A stretch of 64,000 nucleotides of DNA from Luteimonas panaciterrae (lineage in GTDB: Bacteria > Pseudomonadota > Gammaproteobacteria > Xanthomonadales > Xanthomonadaceae): positions 124,001 through 188,000 of the forward strand of contig NZ_JAJAVH010000011.1 of NCBI RefSeq assembly GCF_020511115.1, given 5' to 3'. The notes beneath the pieces were generated by a model. The model was not told the origin of the DNA. It worked only from the letters and a program-made list of their open reading frames with translations, and did no database searches. The translations under genes were made by a program, and so were the position numbers. Below are positions 52,683-62,541 of this stretch, piece after piece (the stretch's first letter is position 1; each line of letters starts with the position of its first letter).

Positions 52683-55508
52683 ATGACCGAAGGCCATATC
52701 CCCGAGGGCTTCCGTCCGATCATCGAGCATTTCACGGCGGCCGCACGCGAGGAATTCGCGGCCAAGCTTGCGGAGCTCTCCTCCGGTATCGATGCAGAAG
52801 AGTCGCAGCTGATCCGTTCGGCTGCCGGACAAGCGCTGTATGCCAATGCGCGACTCAAGCTCAATCGTGTTCTGCTGGTGGAATTGCATGCCGCGAAGCA
52901 CGAAGGCGAACTGACCGCGGAGGACGAGGCGGGCCGTTTCGGACAGTTCGTTGCCAAAGCATTACGCGATGAATTCGTGGAGCATTTGCGTCGCCGCTAT
53001 CCACCGCTGATGCCGCGCCTGCAGCGGACGCTGAGCCAGCAGCGCGCCGCGATCGAAGCGCTTGTCGTACGCCTGGTCGCCGACCGTGCGGCATTCGCCG
53101 AGCTGCTCGGCCAAACACCCGGTCGTCTGATCGGAATCGCTCTGGATCAAGGTGATCTGCATGCGGGCGGGCAGACCGTGGTGCGGCTCACGTTCGAAGC
53201 CGGGCAGGTCATGTACAAGCCGCGTTCGCTTCGTATCGATGCGGTGCTCGACGGATTTCTCGCGCGCGTATTCGGCGACGCGGAACGCATCCGCGTGCCT
53301 GCGGTGCTCGATCGCGGTGATTATGGCTGGGCCGCTTTCGTCGAACACCGCTATTGCGATGGCGACGATGAATTGCGCAGGTTCTATCGTGGTCTTGGGC
53401 ACTGGCTGGCGATACTGCGTCTGCTCGGTGGTACGGATATCCATCTCGAGAACCTGATCGCCGCGGGGCCGGTACCGGTAGCGGTCGACGTGGAAAGCCT
53501 GTTTGCCCTCGTCAAGCCGGTGGCAGCTTCGAATTACGGGCAGGCCTACGAGCTTGCCCAGACACTGATCCATAGTTCCGTCCTGCGCACAGGCATCGTG
53601 CCGTTTCGCACGCGAGCCTTGGGCTTCGGCCGCGCGGACCTTTCCGCCGCCGGCGCGCTGCCCGGTGAGCAGCCCCAACTGCATATTCCCGTCATCGCCG
53701 ACGACGGTACGACCGATGCACGCGTGAAGATGGTCGAGTCGGACATGGCAACGTCGAAGAACCATCCCAGTCCGAACCCCGATGTTTCGCGTTACTGGGA
53801 TGACATCAGCAATGCCTTCCTCGAAGCCTCGCAGCAACTGCGCCGGCTCGATGCCAATGGCGAACTCGAACCCTTGCTCTCTGCTTTCGAAGGCTGTCGG
53901 GCGCGCGAGGTTCGGCGCGCGACTCAGATCTATGTGGAAATCGGCCGCATGCTCTGGCATCCGGCTTCGTTGCACGAAGAAGACAAGGCGATCGAACGCG
54001 CCCGCGCGCTGTTCTCCCGCAGTGTCTCTGGCGTGGCGCCGTCGCACGAGGAGGTCGCCGGCGAAATCGAAGATTTGCGTCATGGCGATATTCCGATTTT
54101 TGTCGCGTCGCTGACGCGCGAGCGCATTGCCGAAACCCTGGCCAATTGGCGCGCGATGCGGATCGAGCTCGAGGAAATGACGATCCGCAGTTCGCTGGTC
54201 GTCACCCAGCTCAACAGCGGCACCGACGGGCCGAGCGAACGCGACAGCCGTTCGCACTTCGCCCGCCAGCCGCACGGTGCAAGGCTTGACGCGCGAAGGC
54301 GGGAGTTGGCCGCCGACACATTCGAGCGTCTGTTGCGATTGGCCGTGCGCGGCAATGACGGCTCGGCGACCTGGATCACGCCGGAAAGCTTCGGTACCAA
54401 GGGCTGGCATGTGCAGCCGTTGCGGGGAGATGTTTATTTCGGTCTTGGCGGCATGGCCGTCGCCTTGGCGGGTTATCGCCATGAAGTCGAAAGTGGGCGC
54501 GCCGACGCGGTGTCGGGTGTCGACGAGGCGCTCGAGGGTGCCTTGCGCGTCTTGCAGGCGATGACCGAACACGAGACGCCGCCGACCGTGGGCGGCTTTA
54601 CCGGCTATGGCGGCCGCATTTGGGCCTGGCTGGTGTTGCATGATTTGTTGGGGCGGCCCGAGTCGCTCGCCAATGCACGCATGTGCGCGGAAGCGCTCGA
54701 GCAAAAGGGCTTCGAAGAAGACCGGCACCTCGACATCACCGACGGCACCTGCGGCGCCATCGTGCCCTTGCTCGGTCTTGCCGAGGCGACCGCCGATCCG
54801 CGTTGGCTGGCGTTGGCCGCACGGGCTGCCAGGCGTCTGGAGTCGACGGCACGCGTCGACGAACGGGGAGCGCATTGGTATACGCTGGATCTCCCCGATC
54901 CGATCGGTGGTTTCGCGCACGGTACCTACGGCATCGGATGGGCATTGGCGCGTCTGGCGCTGACCGGCGCCGGTGATGAAGTCGAACGTCAGCGCTGGAG
55001 CGAGCTCGCGGATGCCGCGTTCGCATTCCAGGATTCGCTGTTCGAAGAATCCGTAGGCAACTGGCGTGACGTTCGCATGCAAGCGGCGGTGAATTTTCCC
55101 ACCTGGTGCAATGGGGGCGTCGGCATCGGCCTGGCTGCTGCCGATTTGTATGCGCGTAGTGGCGATCCTCGCCATCTGCGGGATTTACGCCGCGCGGTGG
55201 CGGCGGCGCGAGGGCAGTGGGGTTTCACGCACACACTCTGCCACGGCGATTTCTCCTTGTGGGAGTTGCTGGCGCGCGCATCGGTGCTCGATCCGGAAGC
55301 CTCGGACATCGATCGCGATGAGGCGACCGCGCAAGTCGTGTCGGGGATCGAGGAGCACGGCATCGTCGGCGGCATCACTCGCAAGGCGTTCACCCCTGGC
55401 CTGATGACGGGCCTGGCCGGCGCGATTCATGGGCTCAACCGCATGCATCCCGAATGCGATCTCGCTTCGCCGCTGTTGCTCGAATGCAGGCGGCAATCAG
55501 TGTCTTGA
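52683..55508 (+). CDS. lanM: Class II lanthipeptide synthetase LanM
   Basis: Predicted 941-residue bifunctional enzyme that dehydrates Ser/Thr of the precursor and closes thioether rings. The N-terminal dehydratase (DUF4135) half has YKPRSL (residue 178), GGTDIHLENLI (His254 region) and VDVESLF. The C-terminal LanC-like cyclase has GFAHGTYGIGWAL and all zinc ligands: Cys809 (TWCNGG), Cys853 and His854 (TLCHGDFSLWE). Both halves therefore look active. It is a little shorter than the common 1000 or so residues, mainly at the N-terminus. No transporter/protease gene follows, so export and leader removal must use genes elsewhere. Confidence 0.93.
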   Translation: MTEGHIPEGFRPIIEHFTAAAREEFAAKLAELSSGIDAEESQLIRSAAGQALYANARLKLNRVLLVELHAAKHEGELTAEDEAGRFGQFVAKALRDEFVEHLRRRYPPLMPRLQRTLSQQRAAIEALVVRLVADRAAFAELLGQTPGRLIGIALDQGDLHAGGQTVVRLTFEAGQVMYKPRSLRIDAVLDGFLARVFGDAERIRVPAVLDRGDYGWAAFVEHRYCDGDDELRRFYRGLGHWLAILRLLGGTDIHLENLIAAGPVPVAVDVESLFALVKPVAASNYGQAYELAQTLIHSSVLRTGIVPFRTRALGFGRADLSAAGALPGEQPQLHIPVIADDGTTDARVKMVESDMATSKNHPSPNPDVSRYWDDISNAFLEASQQLRRLDANGELEPLLSAFEGCRAREVRRATQIYVEIGRMLWHPASLHEEDKAIERARALFSRSVSGVAPSHEEVAGEIEDLRHGDIPIFVASLTRERIAETLANWRAMRIELEEMTIRSSLVVTQLNSGTDGPSERDSRSHFARQPHGARLDARRRELAADTFERLLRLAVRGNDGSATWITPESFGTKGWHVQPLRGDVYFGLGGMAVALAGYRHEVESGRADAVSGVDEALEGALRVLQAMTEHETPPTVGGFTGYGGRIWAWLVLHDLLGRPESLANARMCAEALEQKGFEEDRHLDITDGTCGAIVPLLGLAEATADPRWLALAARAARRLESTARVDERGAHWYTLDLPDPIGGFAHGTYGIGWALARLALTGAGDEVERQRWSELADAAFAFQDSLFEESVGNWRDVRMQAAVNFPTWCNGGVGIGLAAADLYARSGDPRHLRDLRRAVAAARGQWGFTHTLCHGDFSLWELLARASVLDPEASDIDRDEATAQVVSGIEEHGIVGGITRKAFTPGLMTGLAGAIHGLNRMHPECDLASPLLLECRRQSVS

Positions 55509-55530
55509 ACGAACGATGTGATTTGATGGA

Positions 55531-55560
55531 AACGGCGATCTGAAGATCGGATCGCCGATT
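55531..55560 (+). terminator. Weak terminator-like hairpin after lanM
   Basis: An 8-bp stem (CGGCGATC with GATCGCCG) with a 9-base loop, followed by ATTCCTTTG. The U-tract is poor, so its strength is doubtful. Confidence 0.45.
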
Positions 55561-55652
55561 CCTTTGTTCTGGATCGCTTCTGCCTGAGCCGAGCATGCAT
55601 GGGCTCGGCTTCAGTCGAGCTTCACCAGGTTCAGCACTGACGCGTGGCGGGA

Positions 55653-55949
55653 TCAGCGGGATGCAAGCGCCGCGGAGAGTTTCTGCAATTGCTCTTTGCT
55701 CAATGGCTCAACCGGCTTGCGCTCCATCGGGAGTGAAGTGCTGCCAAACTTTGATTCCGCGGGGCCGATAGGATCGAAACAGATCCTTCCACAGTGCTGG
55801 CGGCAGAGTGCTCCGTCCTCCCACGCTGTTCCGTCATTGGGACAGATGTAGTAACCCGGTGGCCATTCTTGAGCGGACGCCGGGATGGAGAGGAATGCGG
55901 TTGAAAGCACGAACGCGATTGTGGCGAGACGAACAAGCGGTCTAAGCAT
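55653..55949 (-). CDS. Small exported cysteine-containing protein, unknown
   Basis: Predicted 98-residue exported protein. A signal peptide ends at ‘SIPASA’; the mature part has four cysteines in ‘YYICPNDGTAWEDGALCRQHCGRICFDP’, spaced as for two disulfides or a zinc site, then a Pro/Lys/Glu-rich tail. It converges on lanM with about 145 bp between. No family recognised. A link to the lanthipeptide (for example immunity) is conceivable but only by position. Confidence 0.65.
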   Translation of the reverse strand: MLRPLVRLATIAFVLSTAFLSIPASAQEWPPGYYICPNDGTAWEDGALCRQHCGRICFDPIGPAESKFGSTSLPMERKPVEPLSKEQLQKLSAALASR

Positions 55950-56200
55950 GGCGACATCCTATGTGCGTTGGTGAGAGTGGCCCGAACCTGGTGCCACATG
56001 GCCGATTCTGTAATGGCCACAAACCGCGGATGCATAAGATAATCACAAATCAGATGTCGGAGATTGCGATGCCGATTGGCGATGTATGAGCGGGTAGGGT
56101 GGGAGGCTTCTCAGGTGTTTTCACAAGGATCGGTTGCGCCTGGGGAAGCGCAGTCATCAGGAAGACCAAAGCCGCTTAGAGTGAGCCAGCATCGGGAGCA

Positions 56201-56680
56201 TTAGCCGCGCCGAGCTGCTTCGATCGCCGCGATATCGATCTTTGTCATCTCCATCATGGCGTCGAATGCGCGCTTGGCTGCCGCTCGATCAGGATCGGTG
56301 ATCGCGTCCATCAGAACGCGAGGCGTGATCTGCCACGACAGTCCCCATTTGTCCTTGCACCAGCCGCACGCACTTTCCTGGCCGCCGTTTCCGATGATCG
56401 CATTCCACAAGCGGTCCGTTTCGGCCTGATCGTCGGTCGCAACCTGGAACGAGAAGGCCTCGGTGTGCTTGAACGCCGGCCCGCCGTTCAAGCCGAGACA
56501 AGGAATGCCCATCACGGTGAACTCGACCGTCAAGACATCGCCCTGCTTGCCGTCGGGATAGTCACCAGGTGCGCGATGGACCGCTCCCACCGCGCTGTCC
56601 GGGAACGTCTTGGCGTAGAACTCCGCGGCGTCCAGTGCGGTGCCGTTGTACCAGAGACAAATCGTGTTCTTGCTGACCAT
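56201..56680 (-). CDS. VOC/PhnB-like protein
   Basis: Predicted 159-residue protein of the PhnB-like VOC group (often labelled 3-demethylubiquinone-9 methyltransferase-like in databases, without that activity shown). Typical features: ‘CLWYNGTALDAAEFYAKTFPDSAVG’ at the N-terminus, ‘GIPCLGLNGGPAFKHTEAFSFQV’, and ‘CGWCKDKWGLSWQITPRVLMD’. Divergent from another VOC gene at 56891. Confidence 0.85.
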   Translation of the reverse strand: MVSKNTICLWYNGTALDAAEFYAKTFPDSAVGAVHRAPGDYPDGKQGDVLTVEFTVMGIPCLGLNGGPAFKHTEAFSFQVATDDQAETDRLWNAIIGNGGQESACGWCKDKWGLSWQITPRVLMDAITDPDRAAAKRAFDAMMEMTKIDIAAIEAARRG

Positions 56681-56890
56681 CTCAGTTCTCCTATGCTCGA
56701 CGGTTGCGTGCGTTCAAATTGCGCAGTAATTGGACTGCTTCGACGCTTGCGTGCCAAGGTGGCACGACTGCACGATCGCTCCGTGGCGCAGAAGCGGCGG
56801 CGCAGATCGGATCGCGGTGGCCATTCTGCTCCTGATGCCTGCTTTAAGGCTATATTTAGCGTTAAGCGGCTCAACAAACTGGGGACTACA

Positions 56891-57295
56891 GTGGCAAGGA
56901 TTACCGGGATCGGTGGAGTCTTCTTGAAGTGCAAGGGCGATAGCGCCGCGCTGGCGGCGTGGTATCAAAAGCACTTGGGCATGCAACTGGAAAGTTTTGG
57001 TGGCGCCGTGCTCAGATGGCCGGATGACAAGGCTGAAGACCAAGGCCTCACCGTGTGGCATCTTGCGAGTCATGACAGCCAATGGTTCAGTCCGAGCGAC
57101 TCGGCCTTCATGATCAATTATCGGGTCGATGACCTCGATGAAATGCTTGCGCAACTGCGAGCGGCCGATGTGGCGGTGATCGCGGGCCCAGAGTCACACG
57201 AGAACGGCAAGTTCGCGTGGATCATGGACCCGGATGGAAACAAGGTGGAGCTTTGGGAGCCGATGCTCTGGGACGACAAGAACAAGGGTGCCTGA
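56891..57295 (+). CDS. VOC family protein (glyoxalase-like)
   Basis: Predicted 134-residue single VOC-fold protein, with ‘ITGIGGVFLKCKGDSAALAAWYQKHLGM’, ‘INYRVDDLDEMLAQLRAADV’ and ‘HENGKFAWIMDPDGNKVELWEP’, the last carrying the usual Glu metal ligand. Start is GTG 56891 with GGGGA 6 bases before it; the frame is open much further upstream across the PhnB-like gene, but that part is antisense to it. Confidence 0.82.
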   Translation: MARITGIGGVFLKCKGDSAALAAWYQKHLGMQLESFGGAVLRWPDDKAEDQGLTVWHLASHDSQWFSPSDSAFMINYRVDDLDEMLAQLRAADVAVIAGPESHENGKFAWIMDPDGNKVELWEPMLWDDKNKGA

Positions 57296-57405
57296 AGCCA
57301 TTGCCCGTGTCGTCTGACAATTCATTCAAGCCGACGCCACTTCGTGGCGCGGTTTGATTCAGGCGTTGTGGATGTCTGTCCTATCGGGACCGGGTATCCA
57401 AAGTC

Positions 57406-59412
57406 TTAGCCCTCCTTTTCGCCAACACTCACATTCGCCAGCTCGCCACCACCCGGCACGACGGTGATGCTGATCTGCGAAGGATTCCGGGCGTCGTGGT
57501 GAACCGTGTTGTGCGCGACCACGCTCTCGGTCTCGTCGTAATTGTTGCCGCCCGTGTTCAAATTGCGATCGAAGCGCGGGAAGTTGCTGCTGGAGATCGC
57601 TACCCGCAGCTTGTGTCCTGACTTGAAGTAATTGCTGGTGTCGATCGGCTGGAACGTGACCTTGTAGATATTGTCCGGTTGCATCCATGCGAGCGGCTTG
57701 TCGTAGCCGTCTCGATAACGCATGCGCTGGATGTTCTCCGTAATGTTGTAGGCCTTGCCGTCCGGATGCACGTCGATGATCTGGAAGGTGAAATCCGTGT
57801 CCTTGGCGCTTGAGGACACGTATAGCGTCACCGTGATCGGCCCGCTGACTTCCACGCCTTCCTTGAAGGGTTCCGTGTCGTAGACCAGGATGTCGTTGCG
57901 CGTCTCATGAGCGCGTTGGTCGAACGCCCCGAATTTCACCGCATTGCCTTGGCAGCAGCCCCCGCCGCCGAAAGTCGGTACGGGGTTCGAAGGGTCATAA
58001 ACAATGGTATCCGGTCGGTCCTCGGTGTCGGGCTGCGACGTCAGCTTGCCGTCGCCGTACAGCGTGTTCGCCTTGCCGCCGCTGCTGAAGTGATAGGTGC
58101 GTGTCTCCGCGCCCTTCGGTGGCCAGGTGGAGGATTTCCGCCACTTGTTCTCGCCCATCACGTAGTAGAGCACCTTCGGCTGTTTCTTCAGCAGGCCGTT
58201 GTTCTCGCCTTTCAGGAAGTGATCGAACCAGCCATAGACCAGATTGTCGTAGTCGAGACGTGGGTCGCCCACGCTCAAGTCGCCGATCTTCGTCTCCTCC
58301 GTGTCGCGCGTGTATCCGCAATGCAACGAAGGCGAAATCACCGCGTACTGCTGCTCCGCGATGTCTTGGGGGGCGGTGCGGCGCACCCAGTTGTATGCCG
58401 CGAGATTCGGTGAGACCGATACGTCGTACCAGCTCATGAACCATAGCCCCGGCCGATTGACCTTCATGCCTTCGTGCCACAGACCGCCCTTGCGCCAAGC
58501 CGGATCGTTGGGCATGCGCGCGACCATGTTGCCGCCGGTCGGGATCGGCATCGGATCGGCAAACATGCCCGACGGGCCGTCCACGGATTTCAGGATGTCC
58601 TTCAAGGGCAGGTGCCGGAATGCCTTTTCCCAATCCACGTATGGCGTCAGCGGTTCCAGATCGAACATCTTCGATGCACGGATCAATTCGCTTTGCGGTG
58701 TGTTCGGCGGAAATACCGGCCGCACCTGGTTCTGCTGGTCATACAGCCAAGAAAGGAACAGCAGTTGCACGGCGCCACCGCGATACCAGTTGCCTTGTTC
58801 CCAGTAGGGGCCGACCTGGCCCACGCCAGCACCGAAGCCCTGGACATTGAAAGTGGTGAAGGCGGGATCGTCTTCCGAGACCACCGCCAGTTGCCATTCC
58901 GCGGTCGACGAGCAGCCGGTGGTACCGATCTTGCCGTTGGACCAGGGTTGCGAAGCCAGCCAGCGGATCGCATCGACGCCGTCGCTGACCGGCGCGCCCA
59001 GGATTTCGTAGTTGCCTTCGGAAAAGAAGTGGCCGCGCTCGTTCATCTCGACGTAGGCGTAGCCGCGCTTCACCGCTGCCAATTCGTCGCTCATGTCGTT
59101 CGGCGCGCCCAGCCTTACGTTCCAGAAATTGAAGTTGTATGGCGTGCGCACGAAGATGATCGGCACCTTGCCCTTGGCATTCTTGGGGCGGTAGATGTCG
59201 GCGGCCATGTGTTTGCCGTCGCGCATCGGCACCATGACCTTACGTTCGACGATGGCGATGTCCTGCAGCTGTTTCTCGGCATCGTTGCGCTGTTGGATCA
59301 GTTTGGCATTGGCGCTTTGCTGTTGCGCCAAAGCCGGTGCGCCGGCGGTCAGAGTCAAGCCAATTGCGGCAGCGGTGTGGACGAAATGCCGGCAAAGAGC
59401 AGCGTGTCGCAT
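57406..59412 (-). CDS. Exported CocE/NonD family hydrolase (X-Pro dipeptidyl-peptidase-like)
   Basis: Predicted 668-residue exported serine hydrolase. Signal peptide to about residue 30 (‘[10 protein letters not shown]’), then the alpha/beta hydrolase with ‘[28 protein letters not shown]’, the probable nucleophile loop [11 protein letters not shown] (a variant of GxSxxG), ‘[15 protein letters not shown]’, a capping helical region, and the jelly-roll C-terminal domain (‘[25 protein letters not shown]’ onward) typical of X-Pro peptidases and cocaine/acyl esterases. ATG 59412 has AGGGA 8 bases before it. Substrate unknown. A two-component pair is encoded just upstream on the same strand. Confidence 0.87.
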   Translation of the reverse strand: MRHAALCRHFVHTAAAIGLTLTAGAPALAQQQSANAKLIQQRNDAEKQLQDIAIVERKVMVPMRDGKHMAADIYRPKNAKGKVPIIFVRTPYNFNFWNVRLGAPNDMSDELAAVKRGYAYVEMNERGHFFSEGNYEILGAPVSDGVDAIRWLASQPWSNGKIGTTGCSSTAEWQLAVVSEDDPAFTTFNVQGFGAGVGQVGPYWEQGNWYRGGAVQLLFLSWLYDQQNQVRPVFPPNTPQSELIRASKMFDLEPLTPYVDWEKAFRHLPLKDILKSVDGPSGMFADPMPIPTGGNMVARMPNDPAWRKGGLWHEGMKVNRPGLWFMSWYDVSVSPNLAAYNWVRRTAPQDIAEQQYAVISPSLHCGYTRDTEETKIGDLSVGDPRLDYDNLVYGWFDHFLKGENNGLLKKQPKVLYYVMGENKWRKSSTWPPKGAETRTYHFSSGGKANTLYGDGKLTSQPDTEDRPDTIVYDPSNPVPTFGGGGCCQGNAVKFGAFDQRAHETRNDILVYDTEPFKEGVEVSGPITVTLYVSSSAKDTDFTFQIIDVHPDGKAYNITENIQRMRYRDGYDKPLAWMQPDNIYKVTFQPIDTSNYFKSGHKLRVAISSSNFPRFDRNLNTGGNNYDETESVVAHNTVHHDARNPSQISITVVPGGGELANVSVGEKEG

Positions 59413-59597
59413 GCGGGTTTCCCTTCCTGTCCAGGACTGCCGAGTATCCATGATCCGGGCGTTTGAAAAATGTGCCATTTTTCCTGCCTTCGGCGGGCTT
59501 CTAGCCGCGTTGATCGCAAGGATCTCATTGGGTCCGGTTGATAGAGAACGAGCCACGAATAGCCGGATCCCAACAGCCAAGCGGATTTCAGGAGTCC

Positions 59598-60365
59598 TTA
59601 CTCATTGGGTCGCATTGTCGCCAACCGTAAAAAGGCTTCGTGCTGATAGCGGCTCATGCGCAATTGCTGTCCCGTATCCATGGTGACGACGTGGTGGCCG
59701 TTGAACCAGGGATGGATGGTCTTGACCCGACGCACGTTGATGATCGCCGAGCGGTGGATGCGGGCGAAATGACGAGGATCCAGCCGGGTGGCGAGCGTCG
59801 TCATGGTCTCGCGCATTTCGTGAACGCGGTCGGCGAGATGAAGTTCGACGATATTGCGATTGGCCTTGATCCAGACGATGTCGTCGACGTTGATGAAAAC
59901 GACGTGTTCGTCGATGCGAACAGGGATGCGTTCCAGATATTGGTCGCGCTGGCGCAGGGCGTCCAGGGCTTGCAAGATGCGAGCGGAATCGTCGCTGGCG
60001 GTTTGCAAGCGCGCCTTCGCGCGCCGCAGGGTCGCGGCGAAGCGGTCGCGGCTGAAGGGTTTGACGAGGTAGTCGACGGCATTGGCTTCGAACGCCCGCA
60101 CGGCGTATTGCTCGTAGGCGGTGACGAAGATGACGGCCGGCATGCGTTCCGCCCCGATTTCGGCGACGACGTCCAGACCGGTCATCGCCGGCATCTGGAT
60201 GTCCAGGAAAACCAGGTCGGGTGATTGGCCGCGGATCGCCGCGACCGCGGAGACGCCGTCGCCACATTCGCCAAGCAATGCGATGTCCCGATCCTCGCGC
60301 AGCAGTCGCACGATCGCGCGGCGCGCGATCGGTTCGTCGTCGACCACCAGCGCGGTGATGCTCAT
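59598..60365 (-). CDS. LytTR-family response regulator
   Basis: Predicted 255-residue regulator: receiver domain (phospho-acceptor Asp55 in LVFLDIQMP, Asp pair DDEP at 9-12, Lys in VKPFSRD) and a LytTR DNA-binding domain (about 150-250, ‘[24 protein letters not shown]’). LytTR regulators bind direct repeats with ‘ACNNTTAT’-like elements in known systems. Its start overlaps the end of the kinase gene by 4 bases. Confidence 0.93.
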   Translation of the reverse strand: MSITALVVDDEPIARRAIVRLLREDRDIALLGECGDGVSAVAAIRGQSPDLVFLDIQMPAMTGLDVVAEIGAERMPAVIFVTAYEQYAVRAFEANAVDYLVKPFSRDRFAATLRRAKARLQTASDDSARILQALDALRQRDQYLERIPVRIDEHVVFINVDDIVWIKANRNIVELHLADRVHEMRETMTTLATRLDPRHFARIHRSAIINVRRVKTIHPWFNGHHVVTMDTGQQLRMSRYQHEAFLRLATMRPNE

Positions 60366-61474
60366 GCGGTGACGTGCTCCGGCATCTCGTCCGGTTCCTC
60401 GAGTTCACGAAAAGGCAATCGGATGCGGCAGGCCACGCCTTCCGGCCAAATCATATCCAGGCGGATTTCCGCATGATCGCCGTACAGTTCCTTCAGACGC
60501 AGCCGTGTGTTGGAGAGGCCGATCCCATGACCCGAGGCTGCGCTGTCAGATTCCAGCATGCTGTTGCGATTGCGCACTTCGATGCACAGGACGTCTCCTT
60601 CGCGACGACTTTCGATCTCGATACGATCGGCGCCGACGCGTTGACCGATCCCATGACGAATGGCGTTCTCGACAATCGGCTGCAGCATCAGGCTGGGAAC
60701 GGCGCAATTCAAGGTGTCCGGTGCGACGTAGACCTGGGTGGTGAGGCGGTCCTTGAAGCGATTGCGCTGGATGCCAAGGTAGAGGTCGAGTAGATCCAGT
60801 TCGCGTCGCAAGGTGATTTCCTGGCCGTCGTAGTCTTCCAGGAAGGCGCGCAGCAGTTCGCTGAGGCGCAGCAGCATGTCCTCCGCGGACCGTTTGTCCT
60901 CGTCGAGCAGGGTGACGATGGCGTGCAACGTGTTGAAGAGGAAGTGTGGTTGCAGCTGCGTTTTCAACACTTGCAGCCGCGATTGCGCGAGTTCGGTGGC
61001 GAGATGGCTCGCTTCGACTTCCCGGCGCGATTTCTCCGCCTGGAAATGCAGCGAGTGCTGGAGCAGGACCAATGCCCAGTAGGTCAGCAGGCCGGTGGCC
61101 ATGTGCTGGCCGATGAATTGCTGGATCTGCTCGAAGAACGAACTCGGTTCGAACAGGATTGAAACGCCGGCTCCGATGATGACGGCGATTACGGTCACAC
61201 CAATGCCTGCAACCAGATGGAAGCGAATCGCGGACAAGCGTCCAGACGATTGGATCGGATGGCTTGCGGCAAGACGGAATACCAGCGGCGCGAGCGCGGC
61301 CCAGGTGTACCACTGGATCATCGACCAGCGCAGATAGACGAACGCCGACCAGACCTGTCCGCCGAGCAATGCGTCGTGAATCATTCTTTGCACGGCAAAT
61401 GCCAGCACGATCAACGACCACAGTGCGAGGTAGCGGGTCGCGTCTATTTCCATGTCGCCGAGGCGGATCTTCAT
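60362..61474 (-). CDS. LytS-type sensor histidine kinase
   Basis: Predicted 370-residue inner-membrane kinase of the His_kinase (PF06580) class. Four to five hydrophobic helices occupy residues 15-140 with no periplasmic sensor domain of note. The phospho-accepting His is near residue 177 in QPHFLFNTLHA; the ATP site follows (‘ENAIRHG’ and ‘GHGIGLSNTRLRL’). ATG 61474 is favoured by start position before the first helix; ATG 61501 is possible. It forms a coupled operon with the LytTR regulator, its partner. Signal unknown. Confidence 0.9.
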   Translation of the reverse strand: MKIRLGDMEIDATRYLALWSLIVLAFAVQRMIHDALLGGQVWSAFVYLRWSMIQWYTWAALAPLVFRLAASHPIQSSGRLSAIRFHLVAGIGVTVIAVIIGAGVSILFEPSSFFEQIQQFIGQHMATGLLTYWALVLLQHSLHFQAEKSRREVEASHLATELAQSRLQVLKTQLQPHFLFNTLHAIVTLLDEDKRSAEDMLLRLSELLRAFLEDYDGQEITLRRELDLLDLYLGIQRNRFKDRLTTQVYVAPDTLNCAVPSLMLQPIVENAIRHGIGQRVGADRIEIESRREGDVLCIEVRNRNSMLESDSAASGHGIGLSNTRLRLKELYGDHAEIRLDMIWPEGVACRIRLPFRELEEPDEMPEHVTA

Positions 61475-61685
61475 TGCGTCTTCCCATGTGGGACGCCTCA
61501 TCGTAAGCGTATGAATCCGTGGATGAAAAGCGCCAAAGGGCATGGCTACGATTCGTGGCGCCGTGACGACGATTCGTCCCGGATTGATTGCCGGCCTTGT
61601 CGGAAGCGGGCCAGATGAAGGTGCCGGCGCAAGCGTCAGAAGTCTCTGCGGCCGGTCGTTGATAACCGACCCGGAGGCCGTTGCC

Positions 61686-62015
61686 ATGCGAATGATCGCC
61701 GTTTCCTTCCTTGCCCTGTTGTCGCTCGCCGATATCGCGCACGCATATGCAGAGCCGTCTACCCGCTATCTGGAACTGATCAATCGTGCCCGCGACAGCA
61801 TCGTCTCGCTGGCGATCGCTGATGAGGGAAGCGACGCGTTCCGCGATTTGCCCATCGATACGCCCTTGCAGGGTGGTGGTAACGCAACCACTTTGGCCGT
61901 CGCTGGTGAAGCCTGTCGTTACGACATCCGCGTCTCATTCCGGGATGGCAGGTCATCGCTCTACAAAGGCTTCGACGTTTGCCGCTACCGTAGTTTGCGT
62001 GTCCGCGCGCCATGA
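61686..62015 (+). CDS. Small exported protein, unknown
   Basis: Predicted 109-residue exported protein. Signal peptide ends near ‘IAHAYA’; the mature part includes ‘LINRARDSIVSLAIADEG’ and a pair of cysteines (EACRYDIRVSF, FDVCRYRS) that may form a disulfide. GGAGG lies 8 bases before ATG 61686, so it is probably real. Divergent from the sensor kinase. No family recognised. Confidence 0.72.
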   Translation: MRMIAVSFLALLSLADIAHAYAEPSTRYLELINRARDSIVSLAIADEGSDAFRDLPIDTPLQGGGNATTLAVAGEACRYDIRVSFRDGRSSLYKGFDVCRYRSLRVRAP

Positions 62016-62157
62016 GTGGGCAGGACCGGGCAACATGTTGAAGACTCCCAGTGGCGTTTGTTCGCCATCGCGGGCGGATATCACTGTCTGTCCGCGTTTT
62101 TTTGATTCGGCTTTAACGGCTGTCTGCGCATGGTGGGACAAAAGCCAGGAGCGCGAC

Positions 62158-62499
62158 ATGCGATACAAGCACTTTCGTTTCGGCAAGGGATTCCGCGTGG
62201 CGTTCACCGTGCGCAAGACGCAGGCGGCGGAAATGATCATCGCGCCGGGCGACAGCGAAGGCGGGCCGGACAATCGCCATCGCGGCGCGGACCAATGGCT
62301 TTATGTGGTATCGGGAACCGGGCTGGCGATCGTCGAAGGCGCGAGGCAAAAACTTCGCGCGGGAAGTCTGCTGGTGATCGAGCGTGGCGAGCGTCACGAG
62401 ATCCGTAATGTCGGGCGCACCTTGCTGAAGACGGTCAATATCTACTCTCCGCCGGCCTACCGGAGCGACGAGAATCCGCTTCCGGCGGGAAAGGGTTAA
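62158..62499 (+). CDS. Cupin domain protein
   Basis: Predicted 113-residue single cupin barrel. The pattern ‘HRGADQWLYVVSGTGLAIVEG’ and ‘GSLLVIERGERHEIRN’ corresponds to the two cupin motifs, with candidate metal ligands His/Gln/His. CAGGAG lies 6 bases before ATG 62158. Function unknown. Confidence 0.82.
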   Translation: MRYKHFRFGKGFRVAFTVRKTQAAEMIIAPGDSEGGPDNRHRGADQWLYVVSGTGLAIVEGARQKLRAGSLLVIERGERHEIRNVGRTLLKTVNIYSPPAYRSDENPLPAGKG

Positions 62500-62510
62500 C
62501 TCTCCGCAAA

Positions 62511-62538
62511 AAAGAAGGGGCGCCGGAGCGCCCCTTCT
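62511..62538 (-). terminator. Rho-independent terminator of gcvP
   Basis: An 11-bp stem (AGAAGGGGCGC with GCGCCCCTTCT) with a CGGA loop; on the minus strand it is followed by a run of T (TTTTTTGCGG). It lies just past the gcvP stop and may also receive transcripts from the convergent cupin gene. Confidence 0.92.
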
Positions 62539-62541
62539 GGA

